The position numbers were made by a program, and so were the translations under genes. 64,000 nt of DNA from Taklimakanibacter lacteus (GTDB lineage: Bacteria; Pseudomonadota; Alphaproteobacteria; Rhizobiales; Aestuariivirgaceae), in assembly GCA_003576695.1 (NCBI GenBank), contig QOZQ01000002.1:471035-535034 (forward strand), in the 5' to 3' direction. Of this stretch, positions 8,366-17,795 are shown one piece after another (within the stretch, counting starts at the first letter, position 1; every line of letters starts with the position of its first letter). The notes beneath the pieces were generated by a model. That model was not told the DNA's origin and ran no database searches. It worked only from the letters and a program-made list of their open reading frames with translations.

Positions 8366-9079
8366 ATGCGGCCGTCCGGGCGGAAGCCCCAAGAATTGCG
8401 TAAAGTGAGTTTCGAGCGCGGCTTTTCCAAGCATGCGGAAGGTTCCTGCCTCGTGCGCTTCGGCGACACCCATGTGATGTGCCTGGCGACCGTCGAGGAG
8501 AAGGTGCCGCCCTGGCTGAAAGGCGCCGGCAAGGGCTGGGTCACGGCCGAATATGGCATGCTGCCGCGCGCCACCGGCGAGCGCATGCGCCGCGAGGCCA
8601 CGCAGGGCAAGCAGTCGGGCCGCACCCAGGAGATCCAGCGCCTGATCGGCCGCTCGCTGCGCGCCGTGGTCGATCTCGTCGGCCTCGGCGAAAAGCAGAT
8701 CACGCTCGATTGCGATGTCATCCAGGCCGATGGCGGCACCCGCACCGCCGCCATCACCGGCAGCTGGATCGCGCTCCACGACGCGCTCAGATGGATGGAA
8801 GCGCGCGAGATGTTCAAGGCCAACCCGTTGCGCGACCATGTCGCTGCCATCTCCTGCGGCATCCACAATGGCGCGGTGGTGCTAGATCTCGATTATGACG
8901 AGGACTCGACCGCCGAGACCGACGCCAATTTCGTCATGACCGGTCAAGGCGGTATCGTCGAGGTGCAGGGCACGGCGGAAGGCGAGCCCTTCTCGCAGGA
9001 GCGCTTCCTCGAGCTCATGGCGCTGGCGAAGGCCGGCATCGGCGAATTGGTGGCGCTGCAGAAGCAGGCGGTCGCATGA
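8366..9079 (+). CDS. rph: Ribonuclease PH
   Basis: A 237-residue phosphorolytic 3'-5' exoribonuclease that trims tRNA 3' ends. The N-terminal [18 protein letters not shown], the GDTHVMC strand, the [16 protein letters not shown] arginine-rich substrate segment and [17 protein letters not shown] are all family signatures. GAGGAG lies 5 nt before the ATG at 8366; a GTG 6 nt earlier is less likely. The 3' end overlaps the VOC-RdgB gene (ATGA), making an rph-rdgB-hemW operon. Confidence 0.96.
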   Translation: MRPSGRKPQELRKVSFERGFSKHAEGSCLVRFGDTHVMCLATVEEKVPPWLKGAGKGWVTAEYGMLPRATGERMRREATQGKQSGRTQEIQRLIGRSLRAVVDLVGLGEKQITLDCDVIQADGGTRTAAITGSWIALHDALRWMEAREMFKANPLRDHVAAISCGIHNGAVVLDLDYDEDSTAETDANFVMTGQGGIVEVQGTAEGEPFSQERFLELMALAKAGIGELVALQKQAVA

Positions 9080-10086
9080 AGGCGAAAGCCATCCTCGAGA
9101 CCATCCTCTATGGCGAGGACATTGCTGCCTTGCGCCGGTTCTATGAAGGACTGCTCGGGCTCAAGGTGCGCCGCGAGCTCGAAGGCCAGTTCGTCTTCTT
9201 CCATTGCGGCGAGAGCATGCTGCTCGTCTTCAATCCGGCCGTCTCGGCGGTGAAGCCAAAATCCTTCATCTCGGCGCCGCCGCATGGCGCCAAGGGCGCG
9301 GGCCATGTCTGTTTCTCCGCTACGGCTGAGGAGCTCGATCGATGGCGCGACCATCTCGCCGGCCACGGCATCGGACTTGAAGCCGATTTCGAATGGCCGG
9401 GCGGCGGGCGCTCGATCTATTGCCGCGACCCCGCCGGCAATTCGGTCGAATTCGCCGAGCCCCGCATCTGGGGCCTGGAGCGCCGGAGTTTGCGCAATCA
9501 GAAGCTCGTCGTTGCCTCGCATAATCCCGGCAAGATCAGGGAGATCGGCGAGCTTCTGGGACCCTATGGCGTCGAGGCTGTTTCGGCCGGAAGCCTGGGC
9601 CTGTCCGAGCCCGAGGAGACCGGCACCACTTTCGAGGCCAATGCGCAGCTCAAATCCGAAGCGTCGGCGCGAGGCTCGGGTCTCGTGGCACTGGCCGATG
9701 ATTCAGGCCTCTGTGTCGATGCCCTGAATGGCGATCCCGGCCTCCATTCGGCGCGCTGGGCCGGCCCCTCCAGGGACTTCGCCCTCGCCATGCGCAATGT
9801 CGAGGAGAAGCTGCAGGCCCAAGGCGCCACATCACCTTCCCTGCGCAGGGCGCATTTCGTCAGCGTGCTCTCCGTCGCCTGGCCCGATGGCCATGTCGAG
9901 AATTTCCGCGGCGAGGTGTATGGCACGCTGGTCTGGCCGCCGCGCGGCAGCTACGGCTTCGGTTATGATCCGATGTTCCTGCCCGACGGCCATGAGCAGA
10001 CCTTCGGTGAAATGGATCCCGACGCCAAGCATGCGATCTCGCACCGCGCCGTGGCGTTCCGGAAGCTTGTCGATGCGCTCTTCTGA
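9076..10086 (+). CDS. rdgB: Fusion of a VOC (glyoxalase-like) domain with RdgB/HAM1 dITP/XTP pyrophosphatase
   Basis: One continuous 336-codon frame. Residues 1-133 are a VOC-superfamily protein ([20 protein letters not shown] opening; [14 protein letters not shown] close). Residues 143-336 are a complete RdgB, starting [19 protein letters not shown] and containing [23 protein letters not shown] [10 protein letters not shown] and [17 protein letters not shown]. RdgB removes dITP and XTP from the nucleotide pool. The VOC part ends where stand-alone VOC proteins end, with no stop before RdgB. A TTG at 9490 (residue 139), with GGAG 9 nt upstream, could also start RdgB alone. The gene overlaps rph and hemW. 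Confidence 0.9.
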   Translation: MKAKAILETILYGEDIAALRRFYEGLLGLKVRRELEGQFVFFHCGESMLLVFNPAVSAVKPKSFISAPPHGAKGAGHVCFSATAEELDRWRDHLAGHGIGLEADFEWPGGGRSIYCRDPAGNSVEFAEPRIWGLERRSLRNQKLVVASHNPGKIREIGELLGPYGVEAVSAGSLGLSEPEETGTTFEANAQLKSEASARGSGLVALADDSGLCVDALNGDPGLHSARWAGPSRDFALAMRNVEEKLQAQGATSPSLRRAHFVSVLSVAWPDGHVENFRGEVYGTLVWPPRGSYGFGYDPMFLPDGHEQTFGEMDPDAKHAISHRAVAFRKLVDALF

Positions 10087-11218
10087 ACCAGGCTTCGGCG
10101 TCTATGTGCACTGGCCCTTCTGCAAGGCCAAATGCCCCTATTGCGATTTCAACTCGCATGTGCGCCATGCGCCGGTCGATGCGATGTCCTTCGCCGAAGG
10201 ACTGGTGCGCGAGCTTTCCTGGTTCGGCGAGCGAACGCAGAAGCGCGAGGTGGCGAGCATCTTCTTCGGCGGCGGCACACCCTCCTTGATGCCGCCCGCG
10301 GCAGTGGCCCATGTGCTGGATGCAATAGCGAAACTGTGGCCGCTGTCGCCCGAGGCCGAGGTGACGCTCGAAGCCAACCCGACCAGCGTCGAGGCCGGAA
10401 ATTTCGCTGGCTATCGTTCGGCCGGCGTCAACCGCGTCTCGGTTGGCGTCCAGGCGCTCGATGCGGAGGACCTCAAGGCGCTGGGCCGCCAGCATTCGGT
10501 CGAGGAAGCGCTCGCCGCTTTCCGCCTGGCGGCCAGGATCTTTCCGCGCGTCTCCTTCGATCTCATCTATGCGCGCCCCGGCCAGACGCGCGAGGCCTGG
10601 ACGGCCGAGCTTGCCCGCGCGCTCGCCGAGCAGCAGGGGCATATGTCGCTCTACCAGCTCACCATCGAGGAGGGCACCCGCTATGCCGATCTTTACGCGG
10701 CGGGGAAGCTCATCGTGCCCGACGAGGAGACGGGCGCCGATCTTTACGACATCACCCAGGAGCTCACCGCGCAAGCGGGATTGAACGCCTATGAAGTGTC
10801 GAACCATGCCTTGCCCGGCCATGAATCGCGCCACAACCTGATCTACTGGCGCTATGGCGACTATGCGGGCGTCGGCCCCGGTGCCCATAGCCGCATCGGC
10901 CAGGGCTCGGACCGTTTCGCCTTGTCGACCGAGCGGCATCCCGAAACCTGGCGCGCCCGGGTCGCAGCCGACGGTCATGCTGTTGTCGAGGAGACACGCA
11001 TCGAGACCGCCGACCAGGCTGCCGAATATCTGCTGATGGGCCTGCGCATCGCCGACGGCATCGACCTTGCGCGCTATCGCCAGTTGTCGGGGCGCAGCCC
11101 CGCGCATCTGGCCGAGCTCACCGAGATGGGCCTCGTCAGCTTGCGCGGCGACCGCCTGATCGCGACCCATGCCGGACGCCGCGTGCTCAATGCGGTGATC
11201 TCGCAGCTGGCGGCGTGA
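10073..11218 (+). CDS. hemW: HemW, radical-SAM heme chaperone-like protein
   Basis: A 381-residue HemN/HemW family protein. The radical-SAM cluster motif CKAKCPYC lies close to the N-terminus, followed by [16 protein letters not shown] and [11 protein letters not shown]. The early motif without the extra N-terminal domain of HemN argues for HemW, a proposed heme-transfer protein, rather than coproporphyrinogen dehydrogenase. The ATG at 10073 lies inside the end of rdgB (14-nt overlap). Last gene of the rph operon. Confidence 0.92.
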   Translation: MRSSEPGFGVYVHWPFCKAKCPYCDFNSHVRHAPVDAMSFAEGLVRELSWFGERTQKREVASIFFGGGTPSLMPPAAVAHVLDAIAKLWPLSPEAEVTLEANPTSVEAGNFAGYRSAGVNRVSVGVQALDAEDLKALGRQHSVEEALAAFRLAARIFPRVSFDLIYARPGQTREAWTAELARALAEQQGHMSLYQLTIEEGTRYADLYAAGKLIVPDEETGADLYDITQELTAQAGLNAYEVSNHALPGHESRHNLIYWRYGDYAGVGPGAHSRIGQGSDRFALSTERHPETWRARVAADGHAVVEETRIETADQAAEYLLMGLRIADGIDLARYRQLSGRSPAHLAELTEMGLVSLRGDRLIATHAGRRVLNAVISQLAA

Positions 11219-11353
11219 TTGGCCGTCGGTTTCAGGGAAAGAACAGGGATTGCAGGGCAGAAAATGCCCACCCCGGCGTTATCAAAGGGTCGGCGTTTGG
11301 GAGCAGGGAATTCGAAGGGAGTTCGCCTGTCCAGCCCGCAACGCGATGCGCCG

Positions 11354-12541
11354 CTAGTACCCCGCCCCGAATCGGCTGGGAGCTTGCGCCACCACTTCCG
11401 GTCCGCTGGGCGTCATCTGCAGGATCGACAGGCCGCGTTCGATGAGGCCGTTCGAGCGGAAGCGGAAGAGGCCGTTCTGGCCCTGGAAGCCGCCGCTGCT
11501 GGTGATCGCCGCCGAGGAGAAGTCGCCGCTGCGGGCAAGCCCTGCGGCGAGGCTCACCGCATCATAGGCGAGGCTCGCGATGCGCGGCGGCCTCGAGCCA
11601 TAGACACCGGAATATTTGCTGTTGAAGCGCTCGACCATGTCGGGCGCAACACCCGCATACCAGCCGCCCTGCGCGATCGGTGTGGCGCGCGTGACACTAT
11701 CGTCCCACAGGCCGGTGCCGAGGATCGTCACCCTTTGCGGCGTGATGCCGTTCTGCTCGAGAGCGCCGCTCAGCGCGCGCAAGGCCTCGCCGCCTTCCGG
11801 GATGAGGAGCGCATCGATGCCGCGTGACGTGTCGTTCACATCCTGGGCGATGCGCTGTGCTGCGGCGGTGCTTGACTGGCCGCGCGCATAGGGCTGGCTC
11901 GCCGCGATCTGGACGCCGCTCGAGCCCGCCGAGCGGTTGAGGGCGGCCTGGACATTGCTGCCATATTGCGTCTGCGGATAGAGCAGCGCCACGCTGCGCT
12001 TGCCCTGAGAAGCCGCATAGCGCACCACATTCGCCACTTCCTCTTCCGGCAGGAAGCTCATGAGATAGGTGCCCTGGCCCGCGACGCTGCTGGCCGAGGA
12101 GAAGGCGATGATATTGGCGCGGCCCTGGACGGCGGTCTTGACCGCCTGGACCTCGGGCGCCAGCAGCGGACCCAATATGAGCTCGGCCCCCTCATTGAGG
12201 GCGGCCTGGGCGGCCGCCTGCGCGGTGCCGGCGGAGCCGCCCGAATCCTTGGTGATGAGCGTGACGCCGGACCCGCCCATGTCGGTCAGGGCCAGCTCGG
12301 CCGCCTGCTTCATCGCCTGGGCGATGCGCTTGGTCTCGCCCGAGGCCGAGAGCGGCAGCAGCAGCGCGATCTTGCGCCCGCTCGCCGCCTGCCGGGTGAG
12401 CTGCTCGCCCTTGACGCCGGCGTCGTTGAACATGTCGCCCATCTTGGAGGAGGTGCAGGCGGCCAGCATCAGGGCGAGGAAACCCATGAGCAGCATTCGC
12501 CACTGCCACAAGCCGCGCTGAGGCGCTATTGTCGCCGCCAT
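11354..12541 (-). CDS. Lipoprotein penicillin-binding-protein activator (LpoA/LppC/YraM-like)
   Basis: About 395 residues with an N-terminal lipoprotein signal ending in the lipobox LMLAAC, followed by a type I periplasmic-binding fold (KIALLLPLSASGETKRIAQAM; GTYLMSFLPEEEVANVVRYA; SVALLYPQTQYGSNVQ). This is the alphaproteobacterial LppC/YraM family, related to E. coli LpoA, which activates PBP1A at the outer membrane. An LppC-rsmI-yraN-gshB order is characteristic of this class. It is divergent from rsmI with only 20 nt between starts, so the promoters must overlap the opposite coding regions. Confidence 0.88.
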   Translation of the reverse strand: MAATIAPQRGLWQWRMLLMGFLALMLAACTSSKMGDMFNDAGVKGEQLTRQAASGRKIALLLPLSASGETKRIAQAMKQAAELALTDMGGSGVTLITKDSGGSAGTAQAAAQAALNEGAELILGPLLAPEVQAVKTAVQGRANIIAFSSASSVAGQGTYLMSFLPEEEVANVVRYAASQGKRSVALLYPQTQYGSNVQAALNRSAGSSGVQIAASQPYARGQSSTAAAQRIAQDVNDTSRGIDALLIPEGGEALRALSGALEQNGITPQRVTILGTGLWDDSVTRATPIAQGGWYAGVAPDMVERFNSKYSGVYGSRPPRIASLAYDAVSLAAGLARSGDFSSAAITSSGGFQGQNGLFRFRSNGLIERGLSILQMTPSGPEVVAQAPSRFGAGY

Positions 12542-12561
12542 AGAGTCACTCAGTCCCGTCA

Positions 12562-13485
12562 ATGTCCCCAACTCCACCCATGTCCACAAAGCCGCCGGCC
12601 GGCCGCCGATATACCATAAAAGGGGTCGTCTTCGAGGCCGAAAGCCTGGCGCCCGGCCTCCATGTGACGGCGACGCCGATTGGTCATCTTGCCGACATTT
12701 CGTTAAGGGCGGTTAACGCGCTGGCCGCGGCGGACGAGATCCTATGCGAAGACACGCGCGTCACCGGGAAACTGCTCCATCGCTATGGCATTACAACCAG
12801 GCTTGTTCCCTATCATGATCATAATGCGGCGAAACTGCGGCCCCGCATTCTGGCGGCGCTGGCCGACGGCAAGGCACTGGTCCTGGTGAGCGATGCCGGG
12901 ACCCCGCTCATCTCCGATCCCGGCTTCAAGCTCGCCCGCGCCGTCATCGCCGAAGGCCTGTCGCTGCATGTCATTCCGGGGGCTTCCGCTCCCCTGGCAG
13001 CGCTCACGCTCTCGGGCCTTCCCTCCGACCGCTTCATGTTCGCGGGCTTCCTGCCGGAAAAGCAGGGTGAGCGGCGGCGCCTGCTTGAAGCGCTCAAGGC
13101 CGTGCCCTCGACGCTCATCTTCTTCGAGAGTCCGCATCGCATCGTCGCGTCGCTTTGCGATATCGCCGATCTGTTGGTCGGGCGCGACGTGGCGGTGACG
13201 CGCGAATTGACCAAGCTGCATGAGGAGGCGCTGCGCGGACCGGCGGCGGAGATTGCCGCGGTGCTCGAGGCGCGCGAGGCGATCAAGGGCGAGATCACGC
13301 TGGTCGTGGCGCCGCCGGGCGAGGCGGCCCCACCCGCGGCCGAGGACATCGACAAGGCGCTGCTCGATGCTTCCACGCATTTGCCGGCAGGCCAGGCCGC
13401 CGCCGAGATCGCCCATCGCTTCGGCCTCGCCAAGAGGGATCTCTATGCCCGCCTCCTCGCGCTCAAAGACAAGACGGCGCAATGA
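12562..13485 (+). CDS. rsmI: RsmI, 16S rRNA (cytidine-1402-2'-O)-methyltransferase
   Basis: A 307-residue tetrapyrrole-methylase-fold enzyme that 2'-O-methylates C1402 of 16S rRNA. Diagnostic segments are ATPIGHLADISLRA (37-50), LCEDTRVTGKLL, VSDAGTPLISDPG, VIPGASAPLAAL and the FFESPHRI motif. The family normally has GN where this protein has GH (His42) in the first motif. A second ATG at 12580 is an alternative start. It overlaps yraN by 41 nt. Confidence 0.95.
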   Translation: MSPTPPMSTKPPAGRRYTIKGVVFEAESLAPGLHVTATPIGHLADISLRAVNALAAADEILCEDTRVTGKLLHRYGITTRLVPYHDHNAAKLRPRILAALADGKALVLVSDAGTPLISDPGFKLARAVIAEGLSLHVIPGASAPLAALTLSGLPSDRFMFAGFLPEKQGERRRLLEALKAVPSTLIFFESPHRIVASLCDIADLLVGRDVAVTRELTKLHEEALRGPAAEIAAVLEAREAIKGEITLVVAPPGEAAPPAAEDIDKALLDASTHLPAGQAAAEIAHRFGLAKRDLYARLLALKDKTAQ

Positions 13486-13825
13486 GCGGCGCGGCCGCTG
13501 GGCCGAGCGCCTGGCGGAAGCGAGCTTGCGCCTCAAGGGCTATCGCCTGCTGGCGCGCCGCTTCAAATCGGGCCCGGGCGAGGTCGACCTCATCATGCGC
13601 AGGGGCGAGGTCACCGCCTTCATCGAGGTGAAGGTGAGGGCCAATGCCGACCTCGCCATCGCGGCGGTGAGCGATTTCCAGATCCGCCGCATCGCCGCGG
13701 CGGCGCGCATCTGGATGGCGAAGGACCCCAGGGCCGCCTTGGGCATCTGCCGCTTTGACATCGTCGCGGTCTCCCCCTACCAGTGGCCGCGCCATATCCC
13801 CAATGCCTTCACCGTGGAAGACTGA
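13445..13825 (+). CDS. YraN / UPF0102 nuclease-like protein
   Basis: A 126-residue UPF0102 protein with an endonuclease-like fold. The signature runs [37 protein letters not shown] and a DF.I..I..AA segment. The GEVDLI...FIEVK residues match the acidic/lysine catalytic core of restriction-endonuclease-like folds. The function is not established, though it always tracks with rsmI and LppC in this class. The ATG at 13445 lies inside rsmI. No start codon in this frame lies closer to the conserved region, so the overlap seems real. Confidence 0.85.
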   Translation: MPASSRSKTRRRNERRGRWAERLAEASLRLKGYRLLARRFKSGPGEVDLIMRRGEVTAFIEVKVRANADLAIAAVSDFQIRRIAAAARIWMAKDPRAALGICRFDIVAVSPYQWPRHIPNAFTVED

Positions 13826-13826
13826 A

Positions 13827-14765
13827 ATGAAGCTTCGTGTTGCCGTGCAGATGGATCCGATCGAGAGCATCGATATTGCGGGCGATTCGTCCTTCGCCAT
13901 CATGCTCGAGGCGCAACAGCGCGGATATGAGCTCTTCTATTACCAACCCAGGGGACTGGCGCTGAAAGGCAGGACGCTGTTCGCCACCGGCCATCCCATC
14001 GCCTTGCGCGACGAGAAGGGCAACCATGTCACGCTGGGCAAGGAGGAGCGCGTCGATCTCGGCGCCTTCGATGTGGTGCATATGCGCCAGGATCCGCCCT
14101 TCGACATGAACTACATCACCATCACCCATATGCTGGAGCATATCCATCCGAAGACCCTGGTGGTGAACGACCCGAAGGAGGTGCGCAACGCGCCGGAAAA
14201 GCTCTATGTGGTGGAATTCGCCGATCTGATGCCCCCGACGCTGATCACCCGCGATCCGCGCGAGCTTGCGGATTTCCGCAAGGAGCATGGTGAGATCATC
14301 CTCAAGCCCCTTTACGGCAATGGCGGCGCCGGCGTCTTCCGGCTCGCCGGCGAGGACCAGAATTTCGGCTCGCTGGTCGAGCTGTTCACCCAGAACTTCC
14401 GCGAGCCCTTCATCGCGCAGCGTTATCTTCCCGAAGTGCGCAAGGGCGACAAGCGCATCATCCTGGTCGATGGCGAGATTGCCGGCGCCATCAACCGCGT
14501 GCCGGCGGCGAATGAGAACCGCTCCAACATGCATGTGGGCGGCAAGGCCGAGCCCACCGAGCTGACCAGGCGCGAGCGCGAGATGTGCGAGCGTCTGGGC
14601 CCCGACTTCAAGAAGCGCGGCCTCATCTTCGTCGGCATCGACGTGATCGGCGACTATCTGACCGAGATCAATGTCACCTCGCCGACCGGCATCCGGCAGG
14701 TGAAGCGCTTCGGCGGGCCGGATATCGCCGCGCTGATATGGGATGCGATCGAGGCGAAGCGGTGA
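13827..14765 (+). CDS. gshB: Glutathione synthetase
   Basis: A 312-residue prokaryotic GshB, the ATP-grasp ligase that joins glycine to gamma-glutamylcysteine. Typical segments are [19 protein letters not shown] at the N-terminus, [14 protein letters not shown], the ATP-grasp [16 protein letters not shown] loop, [18 protein letters not shown] and [19 protein letters not shown]. It starts one nucleotide after the yraN stop, so they are co-transcribed. Glutathione made here would also serve the GST and GFA proteins encoded earlier. Confidence 0.96.
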   Translation: MKLRVAVQMDPIESIDIAGDSSFAIMLEAQQRGYELFYYQPRGLALKGRTLFATGHPIALRDEKGNHVTLGKEERVDLGAFDVVHMRQDPPFDMNYITITHMLEHIHPKTLVVNDPKEVRNAPEKLYVVEFADLMPPTLITRDPRELADFRKEHGEIILKPLYGNGGAGVFRLAGEDQNFGSLVELFTQNFREPFIAQRYLPEVRKGDKRIILVDGEIAGAINRVPAANENRSNMHVGGKAEPTELTRREREMCERLGPDFKKRGLIFVGIDVIGDYLTEINVTSPTGIRQVKRFGGPDIAALIWDAIEAKR

Positions 14766-14769
14766 TCAC

Positions 14770-15057
14770 CTAGTCAGGGTGTCTTTCGCGAGCTTTTTCA
14801 GACGCGAAGCTGGCACGCGCCTTGGCGTCGGTTCTCAGGCCTCTCAACGCGCACCATTGCACAAAGCTTTCGGGCTCGAGGTCAATTCTCTCGATCAGAT
14901 GTCCTTCCTCCCGCATGCGATGCTCGACCTTTCGAACTGAGCTTCGCCATTCTTCGTAGGTGTCGTGAAGGGCATGCGCATCAGCAAATATGGCTTTGAG
15001 CGCCACCCAATCTTTGCGTTTGAACCAGGGAATGCCGATGATCAACCCGACCGCCAT
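14770..15057 (-). CDS. Conserved small protein of unknown function
   Basis: A 95-residue cytoplasmic protein read against gshB, with its 3' end 4 nt from the gshB stop. It starts GLIIGIPWFKRKDWVALKAI, then DAHALHDTYEEWRSSV, PESFVQWCALRG and a basic tail. This pattern resembles small uncharacterised proteins I recall in rhizobia and bradyrhizobia. The function is unknown. It is probably mono-cistronic. Confidence rests on protein-like composition and a normal ATG start. Confidence 0.6.
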   Translation of the reverse strand: MAVGLIIGIPWFKRKDWVALKAIFADAHALHDTYEEWRSSVRKVEHRMREEGHLIERIDLEPESFVQWCALRGLRTDAKARASFASEKARERHPD

Positions 15058-15193
15058 TCTGTGTAATTAATTTCCGGAGAGATTGCCCAGCCGCGACTGA
15101 ATAGGCCAGAGGCATTTGGTTGATGTTCCCGAAACGTTCTTGACGATTGACCTGACCTCGGGATAGACTTCTTGCAGCTCAACGGGGGCTCCC

Positions 15194-16726
15194 ATGACGG
15201 CGCATGCAACGACGGTCGCCTTCCAGGGCATCGAGGCTGTGCCGGTCGATGTCCAGGCCCAGTTTTTGTCGGGCCAGGTGCAGTTCAACATCGTTGGGCT
15301 CGCCGACAAGGCGGTGGTGGAAAGCCGCGAGCGGGTGCGTGCGGCGCTCTTTGCGGTCGGCCTGGCGCTCCCCGGCAAGCGGCTTGCCGTCAATCTGTCG
15401 CCTGCTGACCTGCCCAAGGAAGGCAGCCATTACGACCTCCCCATCGCGCTGGCCGTTCTCGCGGCACTGGGCGTGCTGCCGCAGGATTTCCTCAACCGCT
15501 ATGTCGTGATCGGCGAGATGGGCCTCGATGGCGCATTGGGCGCCGTCACCGGGGCGCTGCCGGCGGCGATCGCCGCCCATTCCCGCGGCCTCGGCCTCAT
15601 CTGCCCGAAAGCCTGCGGGCCGGAAGCCGCCTGGGCCGGCGATGAGCTCGATCTCCTGGCGCCCCACACCATCATCCAGATCCTCAATCATGTGAAGGGC
15701 GCCCAGATCCTGGCGCGCCCGAAGCCCGGCATCGCCGAGGACGGGGTGAAGCTTCCCGATCTCAAGGACATCAAGGGCCAGGAAGCGGCCAAGCGGGCGC
15801 TCGAAGTGGCGGCGGCCGGCGGCCATCACATGCTGATGGTGGGTCCTCCCGGCGCCGGCAAATCCATGCTGGCGCAGCGCCTGCCCTCGATCCTGCCGCC
15901 CATGGATGCGCGCGAGATGCTGGAAGCGAGCATGATCGCCTCGCTCGCGGGCGAGCTTGCCGAAGGCAAGGTGACGAGGAAGCGGCCTTTCCGCTCGCCG
16001 CATCATTCGGCCAGCATGCCCGCACTTGTCGGCGGCGGCCTCAAGGCGAAGCCGGGCGAGATTTCGCTGAGCCATCACGGCGTCCTCTTTCTCGATGAGC
16101 TGCCTGAATTCCAGCCGCGCGTGCTCGACGCCTTGCGCCAGCCCCTGGAGACGGGCGACACGCAGGTGGCGCGGGCCAATTATCACGTCACCTATCCGGC
16201 GCGCTTCCAGCTCGTCGCCGCGATGAACCCCTGCAAATGCGGCATGGCGGGCGAGCCCGGCCATGTCTGCCGCAAGGGGCCGCGCTGCGCCGGCGATTAT
16301 CAGGGCCGCCTGTCGGGCCCGCTCATCGACCGTCTCGATATCCAGATCGAATTGGGCGCGGTGCGCGCCGCCGATCTGGCGCGCCCGCCGCCGCAGGAAG
16401 GCAGCGCCGAAGTGGCGGAACGCGTGGCCAAGGCCCGCGATCGCCAGCGGGCACGCTTCGCAAAACTGGGCCATGCGCGGATCGCGACCAATTCGCAAGC
16501 CGACGGTGCACTTCTCGAAGAGATCGCGCGGCCCGACGATCAGGGTCTACGCATCCTGCAGGAGGCGTCGGAAGCGATGATGCTGTCGGCGCGCGGCTAT
16601 CACCGCGTGCTGCGCGTGGCGCGCACCCTCGCCGATCTCGACGGCGAAGAGCGCATCGGCCGTCTCCATATCGTCGAGGCGCTGAGCTACCGCCAGAAGC
16701 TGGCGGCGTTCCGACAGGCGGCGTGA
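15194..16726 (+). CDS. ComM/YifB-family AAA ATPase (Mg-chelatase-like)
   Basis: A 510-residue protein with an N-terminal Lon-S16-like domain, a central Walker A GPPGAGKS (about 217-224), FRSPHHSASMPALVGGG, LFLDELPEF (Walker B) and a C-terminal Mg-chelatase-like region with SARGYHRVLRVARTLADL. In Vibrio and Acinetobacter, ComM is a hexameric helicase that extends branch migration during natural transformation. The family is widespread in species not known to be competent. The start ATG follows a GGGGG ribosome site. Confidence 0.92.
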   Translation: MTAHATTVAFQGIEAVPVDVQAQFLSGQVQFNIVGLADKAVVESRERVRAALFAVGLALPGKRLAVNLSPADLPKEGSHYDLPIALAVLAALGVLPQDFLNRYVVIGEMGLDGALGAVTGALPAAIAAHSRGLGLICPKACGPEAAWAGDELDLLAPHTIIQILNHVKGAQILARPKPGIAEDGVKLPDLKDIKGQEAAKRALEVAAAGGHHMLMVGPPGAGKSMLAQRLPSILPPMDAREMLEASMIASLAGELAEGKVTRKRPFRSPHHSASMPALVGGGLKAKPGEISLSHHGVLFLDELPEFQPRVLDALRQPLETGDTQVARANYHVTYPARFQLVAAMNPCKCGMAGEPGHVCRKGPRCAGDYQGRLSGPLIDRLDIQIELGAVRAADLARPPPQEGSAEVAERVAKARDRQRARFAKLGHARIATNSQADGALLEEIARPDDQGLRILQEASEAMMLSARGYHRVLRVARTLADLDGEERIGRLHIVEALSYRQKLAAFRQAA

Positions 16727-16862
16727 TTCGCGGCGTGATTCATGGTGAAGTCAGATCAATATTCCACCTGCCGCCGGAAGTCGATTCCACCGTGGACAAT
16801 ACGGGATCCAGCACATGGCGGATCCTCGAGGTCGAACTTCCACCGCCCGACGAGATCCCGGC

Positions 16863-17795
16863 TCATTCCGCCTCGGCCCGCGTGCGCTCGACGAGAAGGC
16901 GGGCGCAGAGGCGGAAGGCATCGAAATAGGCCGACAGATCGTCGGTGCCGAGCCGGTCCTTGTACATCTGCGCGTTCTTGCTGGAGAACATCCAGGTGCC
17001 GCCGCCCGGATTGATTTCGAGAAGATGAAGCCCGCCCTCCTTGTCGCGCAGAATATCACAGGCCTGCAGCGCCACCTCCGGCATGGCTTCATAGGCCTTG
17101 GCCGCAAAGGCCAGCATGTCGGGCTCCTCGGTGACATGGGCCGTCATGTCGGGCGGCGCCGGCAGGAAATCAGGCACTGCGAACGGCCCGATCCTCCCGG
17201 CGAGCGCCAGAGGCTTCGTCGCGCGGCGCAGATAGCTGAAGATCGGCGCGCCGAAGAGCGTGAGCACGCGGCAGCTCATCGCATGGCCGCAATCGATATA
17301 GGCCTGCGCCACCATCGGCGCACGGCGGCCGGGATGGTCTTTCGGATAGTCTTCCGGCGGCCGGTAACGCACACTCTCCGTCAGGTGCAATTCGATTCCC
17401 TGGCCCCAGGCGGCATAGGCGTAGGATGCCTTCACGATCGTATGAGGCCCGTAGTCTTCCGGCGACAATGTCGTGCCGGGGCGGATCTCCTCGAAGCGCG
17501 GCACGCGCATGCCGCCGGCGGCGAGCTTCTGCATCTCGACGAGCTTGGACATCGGTTGCCCGGCATAGACCTTGCCGCGCGCCGGCGCGAAGGCGAGCAG
17601 CCTGATCGGCGAGAAGACGAGGCTCGGCCGCGCCGCCGCTTTCTTGCGCGTATAAGATGAGGGCATCTCGTTCGAGACGATGAACACTTCGATATCGGGC
17701 GCCAGTTCTTCGACATGGCGCTTGATCGTCTCGAAGTCGGCGATCGCCTGCCATCCCGCGCTATGGACAAGGACGAGATGGAAATTGGCCGTCAT
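16863..17795 (-). CDS. ATP-grasp-fold protein of an accessory peptide/glycan locus
   Basis: A 310-residue protein of unknown specificity. An N-terminal Rossmann-like half (LVLVHSAGWQAIADF) is followed by ATP-grasp features: KLVEMQKLAAGGMRVPRFEE (84-103), IVKASYAYAAWGQGIEL (120-136, phosphate loop), SCRVLTLFGAPIFSYLRR (174-191), Asp247 and LLEINPGG (258-265), where Glu260 and Asn262 would bind Mg. ATP-grasp enzymes ligate a carboxylate to an amine, thiol or hydroxyl. The start overlaps the preceding glycosyltransferase stop (ATGA), so the two are co-translated. In context it may modify the 49-residue peptide or a glycan; this is inference. Confidence 0.8.
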   Translation of the reverse strand: MTANFHLVLVHSAGWQAIADFETIKRHVEELAPDIEVFIVSNEMPSSYTRKKAAARPSLVFSPIRLLAFAPARGKVYAGQPMSKLVEMQKLAAGGMRVPRFEEIRPGTTLSPEDYGPHTIVKASYAYAAWGQGIELHLTESVRYRPPEDYPKDHPGRRAPMVAQAYIDCGHAMSCRVLTLFGAPIFSYLRRATKPLALAGRIGPFAVPDFLPAPPDMTAHVTEEPDMLAFAAKAYEAMPEVALQACDILRDKEGGLHLLEINPGGGTWMFSSKNAQMYKDRLGTDDLSAYFDAFRLCARLLVERTRAEAE

